Of a stretch of 64,000 bases of DNA, positions 1-8,924 are shown piece by piece. Location: contig NZ_MKKH01000009.1 in NCBI RefSeq assembly GCF_001942335.1, forward strand, positions 1-64,000. The letters are read 5' to 3'. This DNA comes from Cellulosimicrobium sp. CUA-896. Its GTDB lineage: Bacteria; Actinomycetota; Actinomycetes; Actinomycetales; Cellulomonadaceae. The notes beneath the pieces were generated by a model. That model was not told where the DNA came from, ran no database searches, and saw only the letters and a program-made list of their open reading frames with translations. Made by a program: the position numbers and the translations under genes. Numbering within the stretch: the first letter of the stretch is position 1; every line of letters begins with the position of its first letter.

Positions 1-148
1 CGATGCTCTCGGGGTCGGTGGTGTCGATGCGGACGGTGTCGATGCCGGGGTGCTCGGCGGCGATCTGCTCGAGCAGCTCGGTGCGGCGCCCGCCGACGAC
101 GACGGTGCTGCCCTGCTCGTGGAGCGCCGGACCGGTGCCGCCGCTCAT
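1..148 (-). CDS. SDR-like oxidoreductase, partial, with abnormal N-terminus
   Basis: The frame read leftward from the ATG at 148 encodes about 49 residues before the window ends. It resembles the second beta-alpha unit of short-chain dehydrogenases: ALHEQGSTVVVGGRRTELL followed by a segment with HPGIDTVRID. In that family these residues come after an N-terminal glycine-rich cofactor loop (TGxxxGIG). Here only MSGGTGP precedes them, so roughly 15-25 residues of the Rossmann start seem to be missing. The ATG overlaps the menC stop as ATGA, which suggests translational coupling, but a deletion or further base errors at the junction are equally possible. The rest of the gene lies outside the window. 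Confidence 0.4.
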   Translation of the reverse strand, partial: MSGGTGPALHEQGSTVVVGGRRTELLEQIAAEHPGIDTVRIDTTDPESI

Positions 149-1147
149 CGCGCGACCCGGTGGCGAGCGGTCGAGCACGGCGGCGACGCGCTCGAGGCGC
201 TCGTGCCAGCGCGCGCGGTCGCGTCGTCCGGGTGCGTCCGGGCGAGGCCCGCGTCGGACGGCTCGGGTCGGGTGACCGGGAGCGCGCCGTCCCGAGGCAG
301 GAGCGGGGGGTCGGCGACGTCGTCGGCGAGGAGCTGGACGGTCGCGAGGCCGCACGCGTACGGCAGCTCCGGCAGCGCGGCGGCGAGGGCGACACCCGCG
401 GCGATGCCGACGGACGACTCCAGCGCCGACGACACGACCACGGGGAGGCCCACCTGCGCGGCGAGCTCCAGGCACGCCCGCACGCCGCCGAGCGGCTGGA
501 CCTTGAGCACGACGACGTCCGCCGCCTGCGCCCGCACGACGGCCAGCGGGTCGCCGGCGCGCCGGATCGACTCGTCGGCGGCGACCGGCACCGCGGCGTC
601 GGCCCGCTGGCCGCGGCGGACCGCGGCCAGTCCCGCGACGTCGGCGCACGGCTGCTCGACGTACTCCAGCCCGCCCGCGGCGCGGTCCAGGTGCGGCAGA
701 CGGCGCAGCGCCTCGGCGGCGTCCCACGCGCCGTTGGCGTCGACCCGGACCCTCCCGCCCGGCCCGAGCGCGTCGCGCACGGCCTCGAGCCGCGCGACCT
801 CGGCGCGAGCGGCTCGACCGTGCCGTCGGGCCCGCGCTGCGCGACCTTGACCTTGGCCGTCCGGCAGCCGCCGGACGCGGCGACGATCGACCGGGCACGC
901 TCGGGACCGACCGCTGGGACCGTGGCGTTGACGGGCACGGCGTCGCGCACCGGTTCCGGCCAGCCGTCGAACGCCGCCTCGCGCGCGGCGCGCAGCCACG
1001 CGGCGGACTCCGTGTCGTCGTAGTCCCAGAACGGGGAGAACTCGCCCCAACCGGCGGGGCCGCGCACGAGGACGCCGTCGCGGGCGCGAGGCCGCGGAAC
1101 CGCGTGGTCAGCCGGGTGCGGTAGACGACGGGGCGCTGGTCGGGCAC
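145..1147 (-). CDS. menC: o-succinylbenzoate synthase (MenC)
   Basis: Enolase-superfamily enzyme that dehydrates SHCHC to o-succinylbenzoate in menaquinone synthesis. Visible motifs are the TAKVKVA strand (Lys acid/base), the RVDANGAW metal-binding Asp, LEYVEQPC, a second lysine in VLKVQPLGG, and VVSSALESSVG. The reading frame is broken near 1087 and 815; restoring one base at each gives a continuous protein of about 334 residues starting from the GTG at 1147. A third shift near 225 would give the more MenC-like tail WHERLERVAAVLD, so the C-terminus and exact stop are uncertain. The gene sits close to menB, menE and menA, which supports the assignment. Confidence 0.85.
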
Positions 1148-1157
1148 GCGTCCCAGG

Positions 1158-1793
1158 CTACCCACGCCCGGGCCGCGGGGCGGGTCGGCCCTCCAGCAGC
1201 TCCGCGACGAGGCGCAGGGCGAGCGCGCGCACGTCCCGTCCTTCGCTCAGCGCGCTGACCGCGGCGCCGTCGACGACGGCGACGAGCACGCCAGGGCTCA
1301 CCCGGTCGACGTCGAGCGCGTCGAGGACGTGCCCGAGGGCGGCGTCGAGGCGGTCCCGCCCCTGCGCGTACGCGCGCGCGAGCGTGGGGTAGCGGCCCGC
1401 GCCGACGAGGTGCTCGTAGAAGCCGCGCACCTCGGCCGCGTCGGCCGCGGGGAGCACGGCGTCCACGAGGACCGCCGGGGCGTCGTGCGGTGCGGCGGCG
1501 CGCCGTCCGGCGCGGTCCGCGGCGTCGCGCGCGTGCTGCACCCAGCCGTCGACGACGACCTGGCCGGCGGCGGCGATGAGGTCGTCCAGACCGGTGAAGT
1601 AGTACGTCGTGGCGGCGAGGGGCACGTCGGCGCGCGCGGCGACGGCGCGGTGCGTCACGGCCCCCGGGCCCTCGTGGAGGATGAGGTGGGCGGCGGCGTG
1701 GACGATCGCGTCCCGCCGCGCCGCGCCGCGCGCCTGACGGCGCGGGGTGCGCCGGTCGTCGGCCGCCGTTCCGCCGGTCGCCGCGTCAGCCAT
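1158..1793 (-). CDS. TetR-family transcriptional regulator
   Basis: Protein of 211 residues with an N-terminal TetR helix-turn-helix at about residues 28-75 (AAHLILHEGPGAVTHRAVAA, then the recognition-helix region LAATTYYFTGLDDL) and a helical ligand-binding C-terminus. It begins four bases after the stop of the SMR exporter gene, on the same strand, so the two form an operon in which exporter and regulator are co-expressed. The inverted repeat just upstream of the exporter (2175-2187) is the obvious candidate operator. The inducer cannot be read from the sequence; a cationic compound or guanidinium exported by the neighbour is plausible. Confidence 0.88.
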   Translation of the reverse strand: MADAATGGTAADDRRTPRRQARGAARRDAIVHAAAHLILHEGPGAVTHRAVAARADVPLAATTYYFTGLDDLIAAAGQVVVDGWVQHARDAADRAGRRAAAPHDAPAVLVDAVLPAADAAEVRGFYEHLVGAGRYPTLARAYAQGRDRLDAALGHVLDALDVDRVSPGVLVAVVDGAAVSALSEGRDVRALALRLVAELLEGRPAPRPGRG

Positions 1794-1796
1794 GCG

Positions 1797-2124
1797 TCAG
1801 TGCCCTCCGCCGGACAGGTTGAGCCCGACCACGCCCGCGATGATCAGGACCAGCGAGACGATCTTGAGCGCGCTCACCGTCTCGCCGAACAGCACGATAG
1901 CGAGGACGGCGGTCAGCGCGGCGCGATCCCCACCCACACGCCGTAGGCGACGCCCACGGGCAGGGTCCTGAGGCATAGCTCAGCCCGACCATGCTCAGCG
2001 CGAGCATGGCGACGAAGGACACGCTCGGCCAGAGCCGGGTGAAGCCCTCCGACGCCTTGAGGCTCAGGGCCCAGCCCGCCTCGAGCATGCCGGACAGGAC
2101 GAGGACGATCCATGCGAGTGCCAT
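1797..2124 (-). CDS. sugE: SMR-family exporter, SugE/Gdx-like
   Basis: Small multidrug resistance protein of about 109 residues with four membrane helices. It starts MALAWIVLVLSGMLEAGWAL, carrying the conserved membrane Glu of the SMR family in GMLEAGWA, and the following LKASEGFTRLWPS is typical of the SugE branch, many members of which export guanidinium. The frame breaks near 1971 and 1920; adding one base at each rejoins the helices (LSYA to LRTLPVGVAYGVWVGI, then AALTAVLAIVLFGE). The ATG at 2124 fits the family start. It is followed immediately by the TetR gene. Substrate specificity (guanidinium or quaternary amines) is inferred from the family only. Confidence 0.82.
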
Positions 2125-2174
2125 GCGGTTCTCCGTGGCTCGGCGCGCCGGGTGGCAGGTCCCGCCGTCGCGCG

Positions 2175-2187
2175 CTTGTAGTACAAG
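2175..2187. promoter_or_regulatory. Inverted repeat, probable TetR operator
   Basis: CTTGTAGTACAAG is a perfect 6-bp inverted repeat with a single central base. It lies 51 bases before the exporter start, in the short A/T-richer patch between the divergent exporter and menB genes. TetR proteins bind short palindromes of this type over their own promoter. The menB start lies only about 55 bases to the other side, so both promoters could be affected. Confidence 0.55.
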
Positions 2188-2241
2188 CGTACCACTTTGA
2201 TCCCGGCTCTCCGGCGGCGCGGAGCGGTTACCGTGGCGCAC

Positions 2242-3239
2242 GTGAGCACGAGCCCAGCACTCCCCCCCGACGCACCGCTCCCCCGGCGGGTCTCCGACAC
2301 GTTCGACCCGGCCTCGTGGCGCGACGTCCACGGCTTCGAGGACCTCACGGACGTGACCTACCACCGCGGCGTGGAGCGCGACGCGGCGGGGACGGTCCTG
2401 CGGGACCTCCCGGTCGTCCGCGTCGCGTTCGACCGGCCTGAGGTGCGCAACGCGTTCCGCCCGCACACGGTCGACGAGCTCCACCGCGTGCTCGACCACG
2501 CGCGCATGACGTCCGACGTCGGCACGGTCCTGCTCACCGGCAACGGCCCGTCCCCCAAGGACGGGGTCTGGGCGTTCTGCTCGGGCGGCGACCAACGCAT
2601 CCGCGGCCGCTCGGGCTACCAGTACACGACGGCGCCCGACGGCGGCGGCGACGTGCACACGCGCGACGCCGTCGACCCGGCGCGCGCGGGGCGGCTGCAC
2701 GTCCTCGAGGTGCAGCGGCTCATCCGGACGATGCCGAAGGTCGTCGTCGCCGTCGTCAACGGCTGGGCCGCGGGCGGCGGGCACTCGCTGCACGTCGTGG
2801 CCGACCTGTCGATCGCGAGCCGCGAGCACGCCCGGTTCAAGCAGACCGACGCGGACGTCGGCTCCTTCGACGGCGGGTACGGGTCGGCCTACCTCGCGAG
2901 GCAGGTGGGCCAGAAGCGGGCCCGCGAGATCTTCTTCCTCGCCCGTGAGTACTCGGCGCAGGACGCGTACGACTGGGGCGCGGTCAACGAGGTCGCCGAC
3001 CACGCCGACCTCGAGCCGCTCGCGCTCGAGTACGCGCGCGTGGTCGCGACGAAGTCGCCGCAGGCGGTCCGCATGCTCAAGTTCGCGTTCAACCTCGCGG
3101 ACGACGGCTCATGGGCCAGCAGGTGTTCGCGGGCGAGGCCACGCGTCTCGCGTACATGACGGACGAGGCCGTCGAGGGTCGGGACGCGTTCCTCGAGCGC
3201 CGCGACCCGGACTGGGGCCGGTTCGGCTACGCCTTCTGA
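2242..3239 (+). CDS. menB: 1,4-dihydroxy-2-naphthoyl-CoA synthase (MenB)
   Basis: Crotonase-fold enzyme that closes the naphthoate ring from o-succinylbenzoyl-CoA. Motifs: [11 protein letters not shown] (oxyanion hole), [20 protein letters not shown], and [20 protein letters not shown] with the MenB-specific active-site Asp. A missing base near 3108 breaks the frame after NLADDG; restored, it continues as [20 protein letters not shown] and ends GRFGYAF at 3239, the normal MenB tail, for about 332 residues. The GTG at 2242 (VSTSPALPP, before RVSDTFDP) is preferred; a GTG at 2233 is also in frame. The gene is divergent from the exporter operon. Confidence 0.93.
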
Positions 3240-3249
3240 GGGGCGGCGC

Positions 3250-3489
3250 TCACGCGCCGACGAGCCCGGTGAGCATGTCGATCAGGCCACGGCCGACGAA
3301 CGCGGCCGCGACGGCGAGGCCGAAGAGCAGCCCGACGGAGACGACCACGGGGACGGCCGAGCGGGCGGCGCCGGGCTCGCGGTCGTCGGAGCGCGGCGCG
3401 TACGACGGCGGCAGCGGGGACTGCGCGGGACCCTCACGGAGGGTGCGGGCCGGGGACGGGTGGACGGGGTCCGGGACGACGGTTGCCAT
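3250..3489 (-). CDS. Small single-pass membrane protein
   Basis: A 79-residue protein starting MATVVPDPVHPSPARTL. It has a hydrophilic proline-rich N-terminal half and one long hydrophobic segment near residues 45-68 (VPVVVSVGLLFGLAVAAAFV), followed by GRGLIDMLTGLVGA. It is convergent with menB and lies downstream of the DUF3048 lipoprotein gene on the same strand. I do not recognise a family; codon use is typical of its neighbours, which supports it being real. Confidence 0.6.
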   Translation of the reverse strand: MATVVPDPVHPSPARTLREGPAQSPLPPSYAPRSDDREPGAARSAVPVVVSVGLLFGLAVAAAFVGRGLIDMLTGLVGA

Positions 3490-3641
3490 GACTCCACGGT
3501 GCCCGGGCGGGGGCACCCGGCGCGTCGGCCTGCCGGACGGGACCTCGGGCCCGCCGGTCCCCCGCGGGTGGAGCCGGCGTACGCCCCGAGGTGGAGCGCG
3601 TCGTCGTCCGGGACGCCCGGGCCGCGCCCGCAGGCAGCGCG

Positions 3642-4730
3642 TCAGCCGACGGCCCACGACCCGCTGCCGGTCGGCACGAGCTCGATCCACGTGGCCCCGG
3701 GCTCGAGGTGCACCGGGAGCCCGTCCGCGCCGGTGAGCCGGAGCGGGGCGTCCACGGCGTCCTTGGACCACGTCACGGCGACGTGCTTGCCGCCCGACGC
3801 GACGACGGCGTCGCCCGACCCGACGAGCTGCGTCTCCGGGACGGGCACGCCCGCCGGGTCGCGGAACGAGGTGTTCACCATCGTCGCCGCGACGAGCACG
3901 ACGTTCGTCGCGGCGATCCGGTCGCCGTCGGCGGAGACGGCGGGCGCGTCGCCCTCGCTGCGCACGTACGCGCCGCGGTCGCCGGCCCAGTCCCAGACCG
4001 CGCGGCTCGAGTGCGTCAGGGTCACGTCGAGCCGGCCGGCCGGTGCGCCCTCGCGCGTCGCCGTCCCAGCACCGGGCTCGCGCGCGTGCTCGAGCTGCGC
4101 GGGCGGTGGGGACGTGCGGTCCGCGTCGGCCTGCGCCCAGAAGCTCGCGAGGTCGCCGTAGACGTTGTGCGGGGCGCGGCGCTCGCGCGTCGTGACGAAG
4201 CCGTCGTCCCCCTCGTCCATGACGACCGACTGCACGCCGGCCGCGCCCACGGCGTCGACGAACGGCGGCTGGCCGCCCGTGTACGCGAGGACGCCGTGCA
4301 GGGGGGCGACGATCGCCGGGTCCATCGGCCGCACCGAGCGCACCGGCCCGACGAGCTCCGGGGCGCGCGAGTGGTAGACGGCGACGAACCGCGTGATCCC
4401 GCCCTCGACGACCTCCTCCCACACCATGTCCGCGTCCTCGAGACCGGTCTGCGGGCGCGCCTGGCGCGCGTTCTCGATCTTCACCGCGAGCGCCGGCCGC
4501 GCGGCCACCTCCTCGGTGGGCACGCCCGTGAGGGGCCACACCACCGGCACCTCCGGCTCGGGCGGCCCGCCCTTGGCCGTGGCGGTGCTCGGTTCGACGG
4601 TCTCCGTCACCGGCGCCGCCGGCTCGCCGCCCCCGCAGGCGCCGAGCGCGAGCACCGCGAGGAGCGCGAGACCCCCCGTCGCCGACCGGGCCGGCGTGGC
4701 GGCCCGTCCTCGTCCCGCAGCCGTACGCAC
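3642..4730 (-). CDS. DUF3048 domain lipoprotein (YerB-like)
   Basis: Lipoprotein precursor of about 362 residues. The GTG at 4730 has a GGGAGG ribosome site seven bases upstream and gives a signal peptide with a lipobox (LLAVLALGACGGG), so the mature protein would be anchored outside the membrane. The body matches the two-part DUF3048 family: PLTGVPTEEVAARPALAVKI, then NARQARPQTGLEDADMVWEE and RFVAVYHSRAPELVGPVRSV, and a C-terminal part with WDWAGDRGAYVRSE. The family's function is unknown; YerB-type proteins are associated with the cell envelope. It sits between menB and menE without an obvious role in quinone synthesis. Confidence 0.85.
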   Translation of the reverse strand: MRTAAGRGRAATPARSATGGLALLAVLALGACGGGEPAAPVTETVEPSTATAKGGPPEPEVPVVWPLTGVPTEEVAARPALAVKIENARQARPQTGLEDADMVWEEVVEGGITRFVAVYHSRAPELVGPVRSVRPMDPAIVAPLHGVLAYTGGQPPFVDAVGAAGVQSVVMDEGDDGFVTTRERRAPHNVYGDLASFWAQADADRTSPPPAQLEHAREPGAGTATREGAPAGRLDVTLTHSSRAVWDWAGDRGAYVRSEGDAPAVSADGDRIAATNVVLVAATMVNTSFRDPAGVPVPETQLVGSGDAVVASGGKHVAVTWSKDAVDAPLRLTGADGLPVHLEPGATWIELVPTGSGSWAVG

Positions 4731-4828
4731 CGTCGAACCTCCCTCGACCGCCGGTCGCGCGCCGGCGGTGCACCCTCGGCCCCCTGGCCGGTTCCGGGTC
4801 ACCCTACGCGGCGACCTAGGCTGATCCG

Positions 4829-6001
4829 GTGACCCGCGCCGTCGTCCCCGCCGACCTGGACGCGCTCGCCCGGGCCGTCGGCGCGGCGCTCGACGACGCC
4901 GGGCCGCCCGTCGCGCCCGTTCCCGTCGTGTCGTCCGCGGAGCCGGGCGACGGCGTCGCGCTCGTGCTGCGCACGTCCGGGTCGACGGGCGCGGCGCGCG
5001 AGGTCGCGATCTCGGCCGCCGCCCTGCGCGCGTCGGGTGCGGCCACCCACACGCGCCTCGGCGGACCGGGGCACTGGCTGCTCACGCTCCCGGCGACGCA
5101 CGTCGCGGGCGTGCAGGTGGTCGCCCGCGCCCACGCGGGCCACGGGCTCACCGCAGCGCCCGCCGGGGAGCCGTTCACGGCCGCCGGGTTCGCGGCGCTC
5201 GTGCGACGGTCCCCGCGCGGCGTGCGGCGCTACGTCTCGCTCGTCCCCACCCAGCTGCACCGGCTCGTGGCCGCGGCCGACGCCGGGGAGCCCGGCGGGC
5301 TCGAGGCCCTGTGCGCGCTCGACGCCGTCCTGCTCGGCGGCGCGGCGACCCCCTCCCCGCTCCTGCGCCGCGCCCGGGAGGCCGGCGCGGCCGTCGTGAC
5401 GACGTACGGCATGACGGAGACGTGCGGCGGGTGCGTGTACGACGGCGTCCCGCTCCCGGGCGTGCGCGTGCGGCTGGCACCGGGCACCGGCGTCGTCGAG
5501 GTGGCCGGGCCGGTCCTCGCGGACGGCTACCTGGGCGACGCCGCCGCGACGGCGGCGGCGTTCGTCGTCGACCCGGACGGCACCCGCTGGTTCCGCACGA
5601 GCGACCTCGGGCGGCTCGACGGCCGCCGGCTCGCGGTCCTCGGTCGCGCGGACGACGTCCTCGTCACGGGCGGCCTCAACGTGGCGCCGGCGGCCGTGGA
5701 GGAGGTGATCGCCGCGGTGGAGGGCGTCGGCGAGGCGTGCGTCGTCGGGGTCCCCGACGACGAGTGGGGCACCGCGGTCGTCGCGGTCGTCACCCTGACG
5801 GCACCGGGCACGACGCCGGACGGCCTGGTCGCGGCGGTCCGGCGCCGCGTCGCGGATAGGCTGGGACGGGCGTCCGCACCACGCCGCGTGGTCGTCGTCG
5901 AGGACCTGCCGCGGCGCGGACCGGGGAAGGTCGACCGCGCCGCGGTCACCCGGCTGGCGTCCGGGGCCGGGCCCCTGCCCGGGACGACCGGGCGCGGCTG
6001 A
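4829..6001 (+). CDS. menE: o-succinylbenzoate--CoA ligase (MenE)
   Basis: Adenylate-forming ligase of 390 residues that activates o-succinylbenzoate to its CoA thioester for MenB. Visible motifs are the phosphate-binding loop LRTSGSTGAAREV (about residue 48), TTYGMTETCGGCVYDG, the acyl-activating RTSDLGRLDG, LGRADDVLVTGGLNVAPAAV, and the C-terminal catalytic lysine in RRGPGKVDRAAV. It starts at GTG 4829 and is followed 65 bases later by menA on the same strand, so the two are probably co-transcribed. It is shorter than many acyl-CoA ligases, as is usual for actinobacterial MenE. Confidence 0.94.
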   Translation: MTRAVVPADLDALARAVGAALDDAGPPVAPVPVVSSAEPGDGVALVLRTSGSTGAAREVAISAAALRASGAATHTRLGGPGHWLLTLPATHVAGVQVVARAHAGHGLTAAPAGEPFTAAGFAALVRRSPRGVRRYVSLVPTQLHRLVAAADAGEPGGLEALCALDAVLLGGAATPSPLLRRAREAGAAVVTTYGMTETCGGCVYDGVPLPGVRVRLAPGTGVVEVAGPVLADGYLGDAAATAAAFVVDPDGTRWFRTSDLGRLDGRRLAVLGRADDVLVTGGLNVAPAAVEEVIAAVEGVGEACVVGVPDDEWGTAVVAVVTLTAPGTTPDGLVAAVRRRVADRLGRASAPRRVVVVEDLPRRGPGKVDRAAVTRLASGAGPLPGTTGRG

Positions 6002-6066
6002 CGCCGGTCCCCGCGAGCGGCCGCGCACCGCGCGTCCTCGTCGACCTCCCGAACGAACGGAGCACC

Positions 6067-6936
6067 ATGGCCAGTCCTGCCGAGTGGATCGCCGGGGCAC
6101 GTCCCCGCACGCTGCCGGCCGCCGCGACGCCGGTGATCGTCGGGTCCGGTGCGGCCGCCCACGTGGACGCGTTCGCGATCCTGCCGGCGCTGCTGGCGCT
6201 GGGCGTCGCGCTCGCGCTCCAGGTCGGCGTCAACTACGCCAACGATTACTCCGACGGCATCCGCGGGACGGACCTCGACCGTGTCGGCCCCATGCGCCTG
6301 ACGGCCTCCGGCGCGGCGCGGGCGGGTCAGGTGCGCACCGCGGCGTTCGCGGCGTTCGGGGTCGCGGCCGTGCTCGGCCTCGCGCTGTGCGCGGTGTCCG
6401 GGCAGTGGTGGCTGATCGCCGTCGGGGCCGTCGCGATCCTCGCGGCCTGGTACTACACCGGAGGGCGCAACCCGTACGGGTACCGGGGCCTCGGCGAGGT
6501 CGGGGTGTTCGTGTTCTTCGGCCTGGTCGCGACCGTCGGCACGACGTACACGCAGGCGGGGGTCGTCACCTGGCCGTCGGTCGTCGGCGCCGTCGCCGTC
6601 GGGCTGCTCGCGTGCGCGATCCTCATGGTCAACAACCTGCGCGACATCCCGACCGACGTCGTCGCGGGCAAGCGGACCCTCGCCGTCCGGCTCGGCGACT
6701 GGCGCGCGCGCCGCCTGTACGTCGCGATGATCTGGCTGCCCCTCCTGCTCGCCGTGGTGTGCGCGTTCGCCTCCGCCTGGACGCTCCTCGTGCTCGTCCT
6801 GCTGCTGCCCGCGGTGCTGCTCGCGCTGCCGGTCCTCGCGGGTGCCCGCGGGCCCCTGCTCGTGCCGGTGCTCGCCGGGACGGGGATGTACGAGCTCGCG
6901 TACGGCGTGCTGCTGGGCGCCGGGCTCGCGCTGTAG
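6067..6936 (+). CDS. menA: 1,4-dihydroxy-2-naphthoate polyprenyltransferase (MenA)
   Basis: UbiA-superfamily membrane prenyltransferase of 289 residues that attaches the isoprenoid tail to DHNA. Both aspartate-rich Mg-diphosphate motifs are present: VNYANDYSDGIRGTD near residue 58 and NNLRDIPTDVVAGKRTLAV near residue 188. About eight hydrophobic helices surround them. It begins MASPAEWIAGARPRTLPAA, a typical MenA start, after menE. Confidence 0.95.
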   Translation: MASPAEWIAGARPRTLPAAATPVIVGSGAAAHVDAFAILPALLALGVALALQVGVNYANDYSDGIRGTDLDRVGPMRLTASGAARAGQVRTAAFAAFGVAAVLGLALCAVSGQWWLIAVGAVAILAAWYYTGGRNPYGYRGLGEVGVFVFFGLVATVGTTYTQAGVVTWPSVVGAVAVGLLACAILMVNNLRDIPTDVVAGKRTLAVRLGDWRARRLYVAMIWLPLLLAVVCAFASAWTLLVLVLLLPAVLLALPVLAGARGPLLVPVLAGTGMYELAYGVLLGAGLAL

Positions 6937-6996
6937 GCGCCTGGCTCGCCCTGGAGGCGCCGGCGTCGTGCTGTCGGCACGTCCCGGCGCCGCCCC

Positions 6997-7296
6997 CTAG
7001 CGTGCGGGCGGTGCGTCGCTGCCGTCCGCCGCGTCGACCGCGGCGTCCTCCGCCGCGGCGTCGTCCTCGATCGCCCGGGAGAAGCGCTCCTTCGTGCGCG
7101 CACGCCGCTCGGCACGCTCGGCGAGGTAGCGCGACGCGGCGTCGCGCGGACCGCGCAGCGTCAGGTACGAGAGCATGAGCGCGACGGCCGCGGCGACGAG
7201 GACGAGCAGCCAGCCGCGCAGGCCGACGAGCCACAGGGCGCCGACCGCGACGGCGAACAGGAGCAGCCGCAGGACGGAGTAGACGACGAGAGGCAC
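6997..7296 (-). CDS. DUF4229 small membrane protein
   Basis: A 99-residue protein with two hydrophobic helices at the N-terminus (SVLRLLLFAVAVGALWLVGL and WLLVLVAAAVALMLSYLTL) and a charged cytoplasmic tail (ASRYLAERAERRARTKERF). This arrangement matches the actinobacterial DUF4229 family, whose function is unknown. It is convergent with menA and divergent from the PLDc_N-like gene with about 30 bases between starts. Confidence 0.75.
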   Translation of the reverse strand: MPLVVYSVLRLLLFAVAVGALWLVGLRGWLLVLVAAAVALMLSYLTLRGPRDAASRYLAERAERRARTKERFSRAIEDDAAAEDAAVDAADGSDAPPAR

Positions 7297-7327
7297 CCCT
7301 CCAGGGTACGGCGCTTAGGCTTGAGGG

Positions 7328-7831
7328 ATGGCACGTGTGCTCCTCGTCCTGCTGGCCGTCGGTCTCGCGGTCTACGCCCTCGTCGACCTGGCCTCGAGCG
7401 ACGACGACGAGCGCGGCGGCATCCCGAAGTGGCTGTGGGTCGTGCTCATCGTCCTGCTGCCCTTCGTCGGCGCGATCGCGTGGGTCCTCGTCAAGCGCTC
7501 GCAGCGCTCGGCCTCGCGGTACGGCGCCGGCGGGAGGCCGGGCGCGGGACGTCCCGGGCCGGGTCGGCGGCGCCGCAGCGGACCCGTCGCCCCCGACGAC
7601 GACCCCGAGTTCCTCTGGCGGCTCGAGCAGGAGCAGCGTCGGCAGGGTCGCGGCACGCGACCCGGCAGCGGCAGCGGCAGCGGGACGCCCGGCGGACGCG
7701 CGGCGGAGGACGGCGCCCCCGGGACCGGCGGCACCGACGGGAGCGACCGCGCGGACGACGGCCCGGAGGCCGACCCCGACGGCGACCAGAGCGGGACGAA
7801 CCCCGGCCACGACGGGCCGGGGAGCCGCTGA
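7328..7831 (+). CDS. PLDc_N-domain membrane protein
   Basis: A 167-residue protein. The first 65 residues have two membrane helices with the phospholipase D N-terminal (PLDc_N) signature, including PKWLWVVLIVLLPFVGAIAW. The remainder is a disordered Gly/Ser/Arg/Asp-rich tail with a GSGSGSG run and no HKD catalytic motif, so it is not a phospholipase. Such proteins are common in actinobacteria and uncharacterised. Confidence 0.75.
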   Translation: MARVLLVLLAVGLAVYALVDLASSDDDERGGIPKWLWVVLIVLLPFVGAIAWVLVKRSQRSASRYGAGGRPGAGRPGPGRRRRSGPVAPDDDPEFLWRLEQEQRRQGRGTRPGSGSGSGTPGGRAAEDGAPGTGGTDGSDRADDGPEADPDGDQSGTNPGHDGPGSR

Positions 7832-7874
7832 GGTCGACACCGGCAGGACGCGCGCCCCGACGGGCGTGGCGGCG

Positions 7875-8924
7875 TCAGTCGCCCGGCTCGAGGCCCGAGT
7901 ACGAGTGCTTGCCGGTGAAGAGCAGGTTCACGCCGGTGAAGTTGAACAGCACGCACGCGTAGCCGACGAGCACGAAGTACGCGGCCCGACGGCCCGACCA
8001 GCCGCGCGTCGTCCGGGCGTGCAGGTACGCGGCGTAGACGATCCAGACGACGAAGCTCCAGACCTCCTTGGGGTCCCAGCCCCAGTACCGGCCCCACGCG
8101 TCCTCGGCCCAGATCGCGCCGCCGATGATGGTGAACGTCCACAGCACGAACGCGACCGCGTTGAGGCGGAAGCTCAGCGCCTCGAGCTGCACGGGCCGGG
8201 GCGTCGTGTCGAGCCAGCGCCAGCCGCGGGCGCCGAGGACGGCGCTGCCTCCGTCGCGCGAGTCACGCAGGAGCTGGAGCACCGACGTCACGAACGCGAC
8301 GGTGAAGACGCCGGTCGCGAGGATCGCGACGCCCACGTGGATGACGAGCCAGTAGTTCTGCAGCGCCGGCTGGACACCGGTGGCGGCGACGAAGAAGGCG
8401 TTCTGGGCCACGACGAGGAACAGCACCGCGAGGCCGGTGACGAACGAGCCGAGGAAGCGCACGTCGCGCCGCAGCGACACGACGAGGAACACGGCGAGCG
8501 CCACGAAGCTGCCCACGAGCGTGAACTCGTACATGTTGGCCCAGGGTGTCCGGCCGGCGGCGACGCCGCGCGTGACGATCGCGGCGAGCAGCAGCGCCGT
8601 GCCCAGCCACGTGAGCGAGATGCCGATGTTCGCGGCCTTCCGCGACACCGGCGCCGGGCCGTCCGCGGACCCCGCCGCGCCGGCGTCGACGCCGCCCGCC
8701 GCCGTCGACGTGGTGGCACCGCCGGACGCCGGCCCGGCGGCCACGAGCGCCTCGGTGCGCTCCGCCGCGGGCGCGGCTGAACGTCCGGCCGTGGGCGCGA
8801 TCGCGCGGTCCTCGTCACGACGGCCCGCGAGCCGCGCCAGGTCGATCGCGAACGCCACGAGCGCGACGGTCAGCGCGGTCGCCGCCGCCCACACCAGGTC
8901 CTGGCTCAGCTCGGCCACGGTCAT
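7875..8924 (-). CDS. ccsB: Cytochrome c biogenesis protein CcsB (ResC-like haem handling protein)
   Basis: A 349-residue multi-pass membrane protein that, with ResB, delivers haem to apocytochromes on the outer face of the membrane (System II). The tryptophan-rich WWD haem-binding motif is present as WAEDAWGRYWGWDPKEVW (about residues 275-292), with conserved histidines in the flanking helices. A hydrophilic, alanine-rich insert occupies about residues 45-95. Its ATG overlaps the resB stop as ATGA, so the two are translationally coupled. Confidence 0.93.
   Translation of the reverse strand: MTVAELSQDLVWAAATALTVALVAFAIDLARLAGRRDEDRAIAPTAGRSAAPAAERTEALVAAGPASGGATTSTAAGGVDAGAAGSADGPAPVSRKAANIGISLTWLGTALLLAAIVTRGVAAGRTPWANMYEFTLVGSFVALAVFLVVSLRRDVRFLGSFVTGLAVLFLVVAQNAFFVAATGVQPALQNYWLVIHVGVAILATGVFTVAFVTSVLQLLRDSRDGGSAVLGARGWRWLDTTPRPVQLEALSFRLNAVAFVLWTFTIIGGAIWAEDAWGRYWGWDPKEVWSFVVWIVYAAYLHARTTRGWSGRRAAYFVLVGYACVLFNFTGVNLLFTGKHSYSGLEPGD

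Noticed and set aside
4799-6100. A 433-codon open frame antisense to menE
   Set aside because: No domain signature and a biased residue composition; menE motifs on the other strand are complete.
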